From an uncultured Bacteroidales bacterium (lineage in GTDB: Bacteria > Bacteroidota > Bacteroidia > Bacteroidales > P3), in contig CAJOIV010000030.1 of assembly GCA_905234665.1 (NCBI GenBank), positions 1 to 46,993 of the forward strand: a stretch of 46,993 bases of DNA, written 5' to 3'. This document shows, one piece after another, positions 15,301-23,382 of the stretch (the stretch's first letter is position 1; each line of letters starts with the position of its first letter). Both the position numbers and the translations under genes were made by a program. Below the pieces are notes generated by a model. The model was not told where the DNA came from. It did no database searches and saw only the letters and a list, made by a program, of their open reading frames with translations.

Positions 15301-15426
15301 CGTGGCGATGTACTCGCCGCAGTCCCACCACGACGCGGTGGCTTCGGCGGTAAGGATGTAAACAACCGAGGCTGCGACGAACACTGCCCAGCCGATGATG
15401 TTGTTTATCAGATGATACTTCTTCAT
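12301..15426 (-). CDS. DUF2723 (TMEM260-like) membrane glycosyltransferase
   Basis: A 1041-residue protein. The N-terminal part, about 550 residues, has roughly 11-13 membrane segments. A first-loop acidic motif W-W-D-C-G-E (Asp35, Glu38) is followed by G-H-P-P-G-A-P, as in PMT/GT-C enzymes. F-W-F-S-A-V-E-G-E-V-Y-A-M-S is a family hallmark. The C-terminal half is soluble and ends in a helical region. Eukaryotic TMEM260 with the same domain is a protein O-mannosyltransferase; Bacteroidota members are candidates for periplasmic protein glycosylation. The gene lies 70 bases after arginine deiminase and is tightly followed by the RHH gene and atpB. The family is clear; sugar and targets are unknown. 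Confidence 0.9.
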   Translation of the reverse strand: MKKYHLINNIIGWAVFVAASVVYILTAEATASWWDCGEYIATAMKLQVGHPPGAPSFQLIGRLFSMFSSPENVAHAVNVMSAICSGGTILFLFWGITLLGKHLLPDPKNPDVKDFRTWGVFAAGIVGAFAYTFSDTFWFSAVEGEVYAMSSFFTAAVFWATLKWEEQADDPRSLRWLVFISLLVGIAIGVHLLNLLTVPAIVYVVYFRKWPKTTVKGFIWAGVLSVVLLGLILWGIIPGIVNVDSAFDVFFVNTLHLPFNSGTIFFFVALAALIVWGLWYTSPKKKNKPVINTAILGFLMLVIGYSTFFLLVIRANTNTPLNENAPKDAVAMRAYLGREQYGDTPLFRGQYYTAGDPIDAKEGYTKYVRGKDEQGRDRYVVAAHQQKFIYRQNHTGIFPRMYSNDKDRRHPQFYEYWAGKVRGDHKPTPAQNLKYFNRYQLGWMYWRYFMWNFAGRQNDIQGHYFNDDGTRDYMNGNWICGIKAIDQARLGPQSNIPDHMKNNKARNTYYLLPLLLGLIGLGYHIAKNKKDAFIVFIMFFMTGLAIAIYLNMPPRQPRERDYAFVGSFSFFAIWIGLGVMALSDWITRLCKKESLYKVVMPVVFVLCMLGVPVLMASENWDDHDRSEKYAARDFAKNYLASVDKNGILITFGDNDTFPLWYAQEVESFRTDVRILNYTLSGMYWYVEQLYNKLYESEPVEFTLTKDFYGLGKDVVYLQDKTSDYIEVADILALLRDNPGRFKMRDSRGEEAIVLPTNRFKITLDIPDLVERGVIPADKASLVDPVIRWQIKKGSLFRHELMMLDIIGTNKFRRDINIMNPSYIRNVYPVINNYCVQDGMNYKLTPCPSKVYQPVIFDNLENRFTIQQFTEETYDYFLNGYTDSLGTHPLAWGNLNADIYVDPVSINMGTVQRQTFTVAARELLMKGDTVRARQMMEHADLFFPSKNFASDKYSMMAIEVYNDACGKDRATQLWDEIYTYYDQSLKYYLQYVQAGKSQHVQKLVEECDQMFYGLHQIANKVLNDKERADKAAAVVQSRGYQI

Positions 15427-15460
15427 GTTATTGTTTAGTGTTTTAAGTTTTCTGGTTTGG

Positions 15461-15492
15461 CTAGTTGTACTAGTAGCACTAGTAGTACTAGT
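15461..15492. repeat. 9-nt ACTAGT array, locus 1
   Basis: Three full units and a partial one of the form CTAGTNGNA, overlapping ACTAGT palindromes at exact 9-nt spacing. They fill half of the 70-bp gap between arcA and the DUF2723 gene. A matching array is at 31076-31120. Confidence 0.9.
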
Positions 15493-15496
15493 TTTT

Positions 15497-16753
15497 TCAA
15501 TTCATCTCCTCGCGGTTGATGGGCATGGTCATGCAGCGGGCGCCGCCGCCGCCGCGGGGCAGTTCGGACGCCTTGAAGGTGACCACAAAACGGCTGTAGT
15601 CGTCCATGCTGACCTTGCCGCTGCACACGTCGTCGGCGTCCAGCACGGCGAAGCCTGCTTTGGCCATATTCTCGATGGTGTTTATATTCCGCTGGTAGCC
15701 AATCACCTTGCCGTCGCCGAGACAGAAGAAGTTGGCGCCGCTGTGCCATTGTTCGCGGTCCTGCACCCAGGGGTCGAGGTTGCCGCAGTAGACGGGCTGC
15801 ACCTCGCGGCCGCAGGCCTTCAGTCCGTCGAGTATATTATTGTATTCGCGGGTGCGAATGCTGCCGTTGTCGCATTCGATGAGCGTCGTCGCCTTGCCGG
15901 CGAAGAGGCCGCTCTTCATCAGCATGGGGCGGTAGACCATGCAGTCGTGCTGCCCGAGGAAGGTGAACACCATGTCGAGGTGAATGAACGAGTCGGGCTC
16001 GTGGGGCAGTTCTTGCACCAGAATGCGGAACTTGGGGCGCTCGGCGGCGAACCGTTTGGCCAGCTGCATGACACCGTTGTGGTTGGTGCGGATGCCCTCG
16101 CCGATGCAGAGCAGGTCATCGCCGGCCACATGCACGTCGCCGCCCTCGGTGCGTGCCTGCGGGTCGCTGTCGGCGGCGCAGATGGTCTCCGCGCGGAAGT
16201 AATCCTCAAAGATGGCGCGGTAGATGAGGGTCTCGCGCTGACGCACGTCGAACGACATGGTGTTGATTAGCACCCTGTTGTAGAGTGACGAGGAGGCATC
16301 GCGCGTGAAGAAGAGGTTGTAGAGGGGGCGCAGGGCAAAGCGGTGGCCCGTGGCCTCGTCGGCGGAGGTGTGATATTCCACGCCTTCAATCAATGCCTTG
16401 GCGAGGCGGCGGTTGTCGAAGCTCACCAATTCGTTGTACATCTCGGGACAGTGCTCCAGCTCGCAGCTGCGGCGCACCATGCGGTCGCGCAGGTCGTCGT
16501 CGTCCATCAAAGTGGCCAGTAGGTCCTCCACATAATAGACCTTGCACCACTTCTCGAACACCCCGCTGAAGGCCGCATATTCCTTGTCGACAATGGGCTT
16601 GCTGAGGATGTCGCTATAGAGTGCGTCGTGGGCCGTCAAGGGGGTCATTCTTTCAATCTCCACCCCCGGCCTGTGCAGCAGCACGGCACGCAGTCGGCCG
16701 TACTCGCTCGACACATTCACAGTGGTTTTTGTATTATCTTGTATATTCTTCAT
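15497..16753 (-). CDS. arcA: Arginine deiminase
   Basis: A 418-residue cytoplasmic enzyme that hydrolyses arginine to citrulline and ammonia. Visible family blocks are N-L-F-F-T-R-D (active-site Asp region), T-E-G-G-D-V-H, F-I-H-L-D-M-V-F-T (catalytic His), and the C-terminal L-P-R-G-G-G-G-A-R-C-M-T-M-P with nucleophile Cys407, 12 residues from the end as expected. No arcB, arcC or arcD lies alongside, so this is not a classic energy-yielding arc operon. The promoter box is at 16826-16833, giving a leader of about 65 nt. DUF2723, RHH, atpB and pgk follow on the same strand. The assignment is secure; the physiological role (acid resistance or arginine use) is inferred. Confidence 0.96.
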   Translation of the reverse strand: MKNIQDNTKTTVNVSSEYGRLRAVLLHRPGVEIERMTPLTAHDALYSDILSKPIVDKEYAAFSGVFEKWCKVYYVEDLLATLMDDDDLRDRMVRRSCELEHCPEMYNELVSFDNRRLAKALIEGVEYHTSADEATGHRFALRPLYNLFFTRDASSSLYNRVLINTMSFDVRQRETLIYRAIFEDYFRAETICAADSDPQARTEGGDVHVAGDDLLCIGEGIRTNHNGVMQLAKRFAAERPKFRILVQELPHEPDSFIHLDMVFTFLGQHDCMVYRPMLMKSGLFAGKATTLIECDNGSIRTREYNNILDGLKACGREVQPVYCGNLDPWVQDREQWHSGANFFCLGDGKVIGYQRNINTIENMAKAGFAVLDADDVCSGKVSMDDYSRFVVTFKASELPRGGGGARCMTMPINREEMN

Positions 16754-16825
16754 AAGAGTCCATTTGATGAAACAATCTGTTGTTCAACACCCTCAGCCGA
16801 AAAGCATGAAAAGTGCCGAACATGC

Positions 16826-16856
16826 AAATATACGATTTTTTTGTGTAATCGCAACT
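16826..16856 (-). promoter_or_regulatory. arcA promoter
   Basis: Minus-strand TATATTTG (16833-16826) fits TAnnTTTG. GTTG at 16856-16853 sits at the -33 position with a 19-nt spacer. Confidence 0.7.
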
Positions 16857-16879
16857 TTATTTCTTCAAGAAATGAAAAA

Positions 16880-17050
16880 AAATGTCTGCGCCGCGCCTGT
16901 CGCCCGCGCTGAAGACCCTTGTGGGGTTGCAAATCGGTTGCGGGAGGGTTGCGGATGGGGTCGACGGGGAGTCGCGGCGCGCCTTCCGGGCCGGCAGGCA
17001 GGGGGGCTGGCGCACGCCGCAAAGTCGCCACCGGCGGGGAAAAATCTTTC
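16880..17050. other. GC-rich intergenic stretch, nothing recognised
   Basis: The 357-bp gap between the divergent arcA and bspA promoters holds about 170 bp of very GC-rich sequence with GTTGC(A/G)-type direct repeats (for example around 16925-16955). This is unlike the AT-rich intergenic regions elsewhere. Several short ORFs cross it, but none has a recognisable feature. Confidence 0.6.
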
Positions 17051-17058
17051 CGCACTAT

Positions 17059-17088
17059 TGTTAATTAGAAAAAAAAATGTATCTTTGC
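17059..17088 (+). promoter_or_regulatory. Promoter of the first BspA-like gene
   Basis: TATCTTTG at 17081-17088 (TAnnTTTG) with TTG at 17059-17061 and a 19-nt spacer. The start codon follows 22 bases later. Confidence 0.75.
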
Positions 17089-17110
17089 ATTTGCTAAACT
17101 GAGTATTTTT

Positions 17111-19525
17111 ATGCACTTGAAAAAGTTTATTATATTGGCTCTTACATTGTTGTGCGCGGGCGGGATACTGCATGCACAGCATCAGGCATACGATTTCACC
17201 TACACCTGCCCCGACGGGCAGACGCTCTTCTTCAAGATATCCAGCGAGGACGCCAGCACCGTGAGCGTCGTGTCGCAATACAACGGCAACACACGCTACG
17301 AGCGTCCCCCGAAGGACCGCATCGACATCCCCGGACAGGTGGAATGGAACGGCCGCCGCTATATCGTCGAGGCGGTGGGCGACAGGGCCTTCATGGCGTG
17401 CAAGGAGCTCTCCATCGTGATTCTCCCCTCCTCTGTCAAAAGCATCGGCACCTACGCTTTCGCCTCGTGCACGAACCTCGTCACGGCCGAACTGCCCTCA
17501 GGGCTCACTGTGGTGGGCTCGTCGGCATTCTCCAACTGCGTGCGCCTGGCCGGCCCGCTGGTCATCCCCGCACGTGTCAAGGAGGTGGGCAGCTATGCCT
17601 TCCTCAACTGCAGCTCGCTCACATCGCTCGAACTGCCTGACAGGCTGGAGGAGATAGGCTCGTCGGCCTTCAAGGGATGCAGCGGCCTGCGTGGCAGCAT
17701 CACCATCACGCCCAGCGTCAAGAGTATCGGCAACAGCGCTTTCGCCGACTGCACGCACCTCGCCGGAATCCGTTTCTACGGCTGCGACGAGCTGCACATG
17801 GGCAACCAGTCGAACCCCGTCTTCGGGGGCTGCGTGGGCATCCAGAGCGTCACTATCGGCGACGGCGTCCATGTCCTGCCCGAGAACGCCTTCAAGGGCT
17901 GTACCGGCCTGCGCGAGATGACCCTCCCCGCAGGGCTCACCGCCATCGGGCACTCCGCCTTCGCCCTGTGCAGCAATATGGGCGGCGACCTGGTCATCCC
18001 CGCCAACGTCACAAGCATCGGCGGCTCGGCATTCTATGGCTGCCGCTCGCTCCACTCGCTGCAACTGCCCCAGGGCATCACCGAGATTGGCGACTACACC
18101 TTCTACCAGTGCACCGGCCTCGCCGGACGCCTCATCCTGCCCGAGGGGCTCACCCGCATCGGCACCGCGGCCTTCAAGGGCTGCAGCGGCCTCACGGGCG
18201 CCCTCGCCCTCCCCGCCGGGATGGTCCATATCGGCAACGAGGCCTTCATGGGCTGCGAGCAGCTCACCGGCACCCTCACCATCCCCATCGGCATGACCTT
18301 TATCGGCCAGTCGGCTTTTGCCGACTGCAAACGCCTCGAAGCCATCGAGTACGGCGCCGAGGACTGCCGTTCGCTGGGCGTGGTGGGACACACCGCCTTC
18401 CACGGCTGCACGGGCATCCGCTCGGTCACTATATTCAACGGTGTGAAGCAGATACCCTCCTGCGCCTTCAGCAACTGCACGGGCATCGAGGGCACCATCC
18501 GCATCCCCGACGGCGTCACCACCATCGGGAGCAACGCCTTCAGCGGGTGTACACAGGTGACGGACATCCGGTTCCCCGAAGGGCTTGAGAGCATCAAGAG
18601 CGGCGCTTTCCGCGGATGCACCCGCCTCGACGGCGCCCTCCGCATCCCCTCCAGCGTCAACAGCATAGGCAACAACGCCTTCGAGAACTGCATCAGCATC
18701 ACCGCCATCGAGATGTCAGGCTTCCCGCCGCGCATCGGCGGCAACACCTTCAGCGGTGTCAACAGCATCATCCCCGTGCGGGTGCCCTGCAAGAGCCTCC
18801 TGGCCTACCAGAACAGTGAGAACTGGCGCTATTTCGGCAACATCGAAGGAAGCAGCAGCGAGAACCGCCTCACCGTCAGGAGCGCTGACGACTCGATGGG
18901 CACCGTGCGCATCATCCAGAACAACACCTGCAGCTTCGCCCAGGCCATCGTGCAGGCCGTGCCCCTCCCGGGCTATGTCTTCAGCCAGTGGGCCGACGGG
19001 GTGGAAGAGAATCCCCGCACCCTCGTCGTCAGTTCCGACACCCTGATGGAGGCTTGGTTCGAGGTGGGCCAGACCGTGGCCGTCACCGCCGCGCCCAACG
19101 ATGCCGCCCTCGGCGCCGTCCTCGGCAGCGGCGAGTACGAGACCGGCGACGAAGCCACCCTCATCGCCGTGGCATACGTGGGCACTACCTTCCTCGGATG
19201 GAGCGACGGCAACAGCAAGAACCCCCGCACCGAGAAGGTGCGCGGCAACGTGCGCTACACCGCACTCTTCGCCCTCGCCGACGGCAGCCAGGAGGCCCAG
19301 CCCTCCGGCGACGAGATTGAATACCCCCTCAGCGTCGAGGAGGGGACCATCACCATCCAGGGGGTCAAGGGCCACAGCGTCACCGTCTACGACGACTACG
19401 GCCGCCAGGTGGAACGCCGCGAGGACTGCCCCGCCACCTTCCGCTACAAGCCCTCCACTCCAGGCAACTATCTGGTGCGCATCGACACAGGCGACACCCG
19501 CCGCGTGGTCATCTCCGCCCGATAG
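17111..19525 (+). CDS. BspA-type leucine-rich-repeat surface protein with T9SS sorting domain
   Basis: An 804-residue secreted protein. The signal peptide is residues 1-22 (cleavage after I-L-H-A). From about residue 80 to 560 there are many LRR_5 repeats of the type S-I-G-x-x-A-F-x-x-C-x-x-L-x-x-x-x-L-P. Then come two modules of the InlB/Listeria-Bacteroides repeat kind (G-Y-V-F-S-Q-W-A-D-G and F-L-G-W-S-D-G). The C-terminal about 70 residues end in G-N-Y-L-V-R-I and match the type-IX-secretion type A sorting domain. BspA-like proteins bind host matrix or other microbes. A similar but frameshifted gene follows 52 bases downstream. The start is the only ATG after the promoter with a signal peptide. 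Confidence 0.92.
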   Translation: MHLKKFIILALTLLCAGGILHAQHQAYDFTYTCPDGQTLFFKISSEDASTVSVVSQYNGNTRYERPPKDRIDIPGQVEWNGRRYIVEAVGDRAFMACKELSIVILPSSVKSIGTYAFASCTNLVTAELPSGLTVVGSSAFSNCVRLAGPLVIPARVKEVGSYAFLNCSSLTSLELPDRLEEIGSSAFKGCSGLRGSITITPSVKSIGNSAFADCTHLAGIRFYGCDELHMGNQSNPVFGGCVGIQSVTIGDGVHVLPENAFKGCTGLREMTLPAGLTAIGHSAFALCSNMGGDLVIPANVTSIGGSAFYGCRSLHSLQLPQGITEIGDYTFYQCTGLAGRLILPEGLTRIGTAAFKGCSGLTGALALPAGMVHIGNEAFMGCEQLTGTLTIPIGMTFIGQSAFADCKRLEAIEYGAEDCRSLGVVGHTAFHGCTGIRSVTIFNGVKQIPSCAFSNCTGIEGTIRIPDGVTTIGSNAFSGCTQVTDIRFPEGLESIKSGAFRGCTRLDGALRIPSSVNSIGNNAFENCISITAIEMSGFPPRIGGNTFSGVNSIIPVRVPCKSLLAYQNSENWRYFGNIEGSSSENRLTVRSADDSMGTVRIIQNNTCSFAQAIVQAVPLPGYVFSQWADGVEENPRTLVVSSDTLMEAWFEVGQTVAVTAAPNDAALGAVLGSGEYETGDEATLIAVAYVGTTFLGWSDGNSKNPRTEKVRGNVRYTALFALADGSQEAQPSGDEIEYPLSVEEGTITIQGVKGHSVTVYDDYGRQVERREDCPATFRYKPSTPGNYLVRIDTGDTRRVVISAR

Positions 19526-19577
19526 GGGGGGGATCGTGATAGAGCCTATCGCACGAGAATGAAAAACATAACGCCCT

Positions 19578-21486
19578 ATGAGAAAACGTATTTCCCTATT
19601 CGTCCTGTGTGCCCTTGCGGCCTCCGGCACATGCCGCGCCTATGATTTCTCAGCCACCACATCCAGCGGCCACACCCTCTACTTCAACATCATAAGCGCT
19701 GTCGCCCAGTCTGTCGAGGTCACCTACCCCAACACCTCAGGAGGTGACTATTGGGGGGGCTACACCCGGCCCACGGGCAACCTTGTCGTGGACGACACTG
19801 TCGTCTCGGAAGGCATCACCTACCATGTCGACCGCATAGGCGATTACGCTTTCGCGTATACGAATCTGACTTCCGTCACACTCGCCGACCGCATTGCCCA
19901 CATCGGGATGGCGGCATTCTATGGTTGCACCATGACGTCCATCACCTTACCCAACACCCTCACCACCATAGGTAGTTCCGCCTTCACGTATTGCCGAGGA
20001 CTGACAACCCTCACCCTCCCCCCCCAACAGCATCAATAGCATCGGGCAGAATGCTTTCTATGACTGCACCAACCTCTCGTCCATAAACATTCCTCTCCAT
20101 ATAACCGAGATTAAGAGTGGCACGTTCTCTTATTGCTCCAGCCTGGATTCCATCACCATCCCCGAAGCCGTCCACCACATCAGGGATAACGCCTTCATGG
20201 GCTGCTCGTCACTCACCTACGTCCATCTTCCTTCTGAACTCTACGCCATCGAGATGAATGCGTTCGCAAGATGTTCCTCGCTTACCTCCATCACCATACC
20301 GGAATCGGTCAACACCATGTGGGCCGGTGCGTTTCAAGACTGCATCGGACTCACCGCCGTCCACTACAATGCTGCCGCCATCCGGAGCAATACGAATCAG
20401 CCATTCAAGAACGACACGAACATCGCCACGGTGACCTTCGGCGACAATGTACAGATAATCTGCAGAGAACTCTTCACCGGTTGCTACAAGATAACCAATA
20501 TCACCTTCCCCGCCACGCTCACGTCAATCGGCGAATCTGCCTTCCAAGGCTGCAGGGGAGTGACTTCCATCGTCATTCCCGACTCTGTCACGAATATAGG
20601 CATCGGCGCATTCGCCGATTGCAGCGGGTTGAGATCCGTCACGCTCCCAAGCACTCTCACCACCATCAAGAAGAGTACTTTCCACGGCTGCTCGCAGCTG
20701 TCGGACATTGCATTCCCCAACACCCTCACGACTATCGACGACGGGGCTTTCTGCGGATGCCGGAGCCTCACCTCGGTCAGCCTGAACGAGAACCTCGCCA
20801 ACATCGGCGACTCGGCCTTCAAGGGCTGTGGCATCACCGGCATGCTGCTGATACCCTGGAGAGTGACAGCCATCGGCGGTGAAGGGTTCATGAACTGCAG
20901 CGGTATTGAAGAAATCACCAGCCGCTGCATGACAGCCCCGGCGGTAGGCAGCCGCGCCTTCGAGGGCATCGACACAGGCATCGCCGTCAACATCCCCTGC
21001 GGAAAACTGGAGAGCTATGCCTCGCGATGGGCCTATTTCCACAACTTCCACGAGATGGAGGTCGACTTGCAGGTGGCCTCCGACAACCCGGAACAGGGGT
21101 CGGTGGTGGTCGACGTGGCTCCCTCGTGCAGCAACCATGTGGCCACCGTGCGGGCCGTCCCCAACCCGGGGTTCCGGTTCGACCATTGGAGCAACGGTGA
21201 CAATCACAACCCCACCTCCGTGCTGGTGATAGACTCGATGGCGCTGACGGCGTTCTTCGACATCGACACGACCACGGGAATCGCCGAGGCCGAGGCCCTC
21301 CCTGGCATCAGGGCCTATGCGCAGGATGGCAGGATAGTGGTGGAGGGCGCTGGCCGCGAGCCCATCCGCATCTACGACATCACCGGCCGCCTCATCGCCA
21401 CCGCCGCCGACTCGCGTCCCTACCGCAAAGGCATCTACCTCGTGAAAGTAGGCCCCCACCCCGCCCTGAAAGTCGTCGTGCTGTAG
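19578..21486 (+). pseudogene. Second BspA-like LRR surface protein, frameshifted at a C8 tract
   Basis: The paralogue of the previous gene. The signal peptide is residues 1-21, followed by LRR_5 repeats. The frame runs into C8 at 20018-20025 and stops at 20039. The same protein continues in the +1 frame directly after the tract (N-S-I-N-S-I-G-Q-N-A-F-Y-D-C) through to a T9SS-type tail (G-I-Y-L-V-K-V) ending at 21486. With seven Cs the product would be about 635 residues. A second homopolymer, G7, lies at 19753-19759. It is either a phase-variable surface protein in the OFF state, a recent pseudogene, or a sequencing error in the run. An internal ATG at 20197 could give a 429-residue product, but it would have no signal peptide. 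Confidence 0.85.
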
Positions 21487-21557
21487 AGGCTATCGCCGAT
21501 ACTCCTTGTCAACCCACTCGCTCCGTGCCGAGCGCGCGCGAGCATATATTGGTTTTG

Positions 21558-23156
21558 TTATTTGCGTATCTCTTCGAGAGCCACATGGAAGAGGTCGTCA
21601 AAGTCTTTCATGACGCGGTAGTAGTAGGCCGTGCCGAAGAGGCGCTGCGCCACTTCGGACTGCAGGAGGGCATGGAGGTAGGCCTCACTGTGGGCCACGC
21701 GGTCGGGGGTCCAGAGGGCGGTGTCGGCATTCAGGGAGTCGCGCGTGTAGCCTTTGCCGGCGGCATAGAGGGTGAAGAGGCTGTCCAAATTGACAATTGA
21801 CAATTGAGAATCGAAAGTTGGGAATTCCGTCCTGTGGGCGTCGGCGAAGTCCTGTGCGAAGTCGCGGACGACGTTCTTGCGGCGGCAGGTGGCCACGAAG
21901 GGGGTGAGACGGGCGGTGTCGAGGGGGACGAAGATGTCGGGGATGATGCCGCCGCCACCATAGACGGTGCGGCCGTGGCGCGTCTGGAAGCGCAGGGAGT
22001 CAGGTATCTGGTGTTTGATGGAGTCGGCCGAGGTGAGTTCGCCATGGAGGAGGCGCTGGTGGAGGTCGTCGTTGTAGTTGATGCTGTCGCCGTAGGGCTT
22101 CTGGATGCAGCGGCCCGAGGGGGTGTAGTAGCGTCTGCCGTCGCGGAGGGTGTAGACGCGCTGCACGAGGCCCTTGCCGAAACTGCGGCGCCCGACGATG
22201 ACGGCGCGGTCGTGGTCCTGGAGGGCTCCCGAGAGCACCTCGGAGGCCGAGGCGGAATGCTCGTCGAGCATCACCACAAGGCGGCCCGAGGGATAGGAGC
22301 CGTCGGCGCTGCGTTTGGCGCGGAAGTTGCCGCGGCCGTTGGCGGCGGCGTCAGTGCGTTTCTGTGCGCGGCCCTGGGTGTAGACGATGAGGTCGCCACG
22401 GTCGAGGAACTCGTTGGCGAGGCCTACAGCCATATCAAGGAAGCCGCCGGTGTTGCCGCGCAGGTCGAGGAGGAGGTTCTTCATGCCCTGCTTCTTGAGG
22501 TCGCGGAGGGCCAGGTTGAACTCGGCGAGGGTGTTGCGGGCGAAGCGCACGATGCAGATGTAGCCCGTGGTGGAGTCGACCATAAAGAAGGGGGTGACAG
22601 AGGGGATATTGATGCGTTCGCGGGTGAGGTGGAAGGGAATTCTCTGTCCTTTGCGCACCACCTCGAAGTCGGCCTGGGAGCCTTGTGGCCCGCGGACATA
22701 TTTGGCCACGGTGTTGCTGTTGACGGTGTCGCCCACAAGGGAGTGCCCGTCGGCCATCACCAGTCGGTCGCCACGCTGCATGCCCACCCTCTCGGCCACA
22801 CCGCCGGGGGTGAGGTCGATGATGACCACCGAGTCGCGGATGATGTTGAACGTCATCCCGATACCGATGAAGTTGCCTTGCAGCGACTCGTTGGCGCGCT
22901 CGACGTCCTTGGCGGGGATGTAGAGGCAGTGGGGATCGAGGACACGAAGCATGCGACGGATGGCCTCGTCGGAGAGGCGGTCGGTGTTGGGCGTCTCGAC
23001 ATAGTTGTCGTGGATGAGGGAGAAGACCTCGTCGACACGGTCGCGGCCCGCGACGCTGTCGGCAGGGGCACGATGGAAGAGGTTGCGGAAGAGCTGGGCC
23101 TTGCACGGAGCGAGGCACAACAACAAGAATGAAAGGAGGATAAAAGTGCGTTTCAT
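21558..23156 (-). CDS. S41-family C-terminal processing peptidase (tail-specific protease)
   Basis: A 532-residue exported protein. The signal peptide is residues 1-22 (M-K-R-T-F-I-L-L-S then A-P-C-K-A). A PDZ domain lies at about residues 95-185 (G-I-G-M-T-F-N and R-V-G-M-Q-R-G-D-R-L). The S41 protease domain has L-L-D-L-R-G-N-T-G-G and the catalytic Ser in D-E-H-S-A-S-A-S-E, with Lys in R-S-F-G-K-G-L-V-Q. I chose ATG 23156 because an earlier in-frame start (23357) lies upstream of the promoter box at 23184-23191. Residues about 444-457 (D-S-Q-L-S-I-V-N) are encoded by a 7-nt-period repeat array. Likely cleaves periplasmic or outer-membrane proteins; substrates unknown. Confidence 0.93.
   Translation of the reverse strand: MKRTFILLSFLLLCLAPCKAQLFRNLFHRAPADSVAGRDRVDEVFSLIHDNYVETPNTDRLSDEAIRRMLRVLDPHCLYIPAKDVERANESLQGNFIGIGMTFNIIRDSVVIIDLTPGGVAERVGMQRGDRLVMADGHSLVGDTVNSNTVAKYVRGPQGSQADFEVVRKGQRIPFHLTRERINIPSVTPFFMVDSTTGYICIVRFARNTLAEFNLALRDLKKQGMKNLLLDLRGNTGGFLDMAVGLANEFLDRGDLIVYTQGRAQKRTDAAANGRGNFRAKRSADGSYPSGRLVVMLDEHSASASEVLSGALQDHDRAVIVGRRSFGKGLVQRVYTLRDGRRYYTPSGRCIQKPYGDSINYNDDLHQRLLHGELTSADSIKHQIPDSLRFQTRHGRTVYGGGGIIPDIFVPLDTARLTPFVATCRRKNVVRDFAQDFADAHRTEFPTFDSQLSIVNLDSLFTLYAAGKGYTRDSLNADTALWTPDRVAHSEAYLHALLQSEVAQRLFGTAYYYRVMKDFDDLFHVALEEIRK
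21787..21825. repeat. 7-nt-period array inside the S41 protease gene
   Basis: AATTGAC-type heptamers repeated about four to five times with drift, translated in frame as the loop S-Q-L-S-I-V-N. The same peptide arises from the array at 41011-41042. Confidence 0.85.
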
Positions 23157-23183
23157 CGGGATAAGGGTGCTCAATAGAGATTG

Positions 23184-23191
23184 CAAAGATA
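23184..23191 (-). promoter_or_regulatory. Promoter -7 box of the S41 protease gene
   Basis: Minus-strand TATCTTTG fits TAnnTTTG, about 28 bases before ATG 23156. No good TTTG lies at -33. Confidence 0.6.
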
Positions 23192-23220
23192 CGGAAAATA
23201 ATTGAGAGGCGAAAATAAAA

Positions 23221-23382
23221 ATGTGTGATTGTGATATTGTGTAAATGTGCAAGTGGGGCGGCAGCCACTCAAGCATTAACACATCCAAACCTTCACACAT
23301 TAAAAAAAAAGTCGTATCTTTGCATCCTGGACGCTTCCCATCCAAGCGCTCGAACACTCACACATTCAAGCATTCAAATATT
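23221..23382. repeat. ACACATT/ATGTGT-type degenerate repeats flanking the sppA promoter
   Basis: The gap between the divergent S41 and sppA genes is filled with degenerate 7-9-nt units (ATGTGTGATTGTG..., CACACATT, ACACATTCAAGCATTCAA). The same family lies before pgk (10776-10812) and fabG (37806-37856). Confidence 0.6.
23315..23322 (+). promoter_or_regulatory. sppA promoter -7 box
   Basis: TATCTTTG, preceded by an A-tract and GTCG, fits TAnnTTTG. The leader to ATG 23383 is about 55 nt. Confidence 0.65.

Noticed and set aside
12385..15438. A 1017-codon open frame on the strand opposite the DUF2723 gene
   Set aside because: It is a shadow: high GC and the third-codon bias of the real gene keep the antisense frame open. 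The composition (Val/Asp/His/Glu-rich, no domains) is not protein-like.
21505..21550. GC-rich hairpin (CGCTC...GAGCG) as terminator between the second BspA and S41 genes
   Set aside because: Short imperfect stem with alternating GCGCGC and no T-run; too weak to call.
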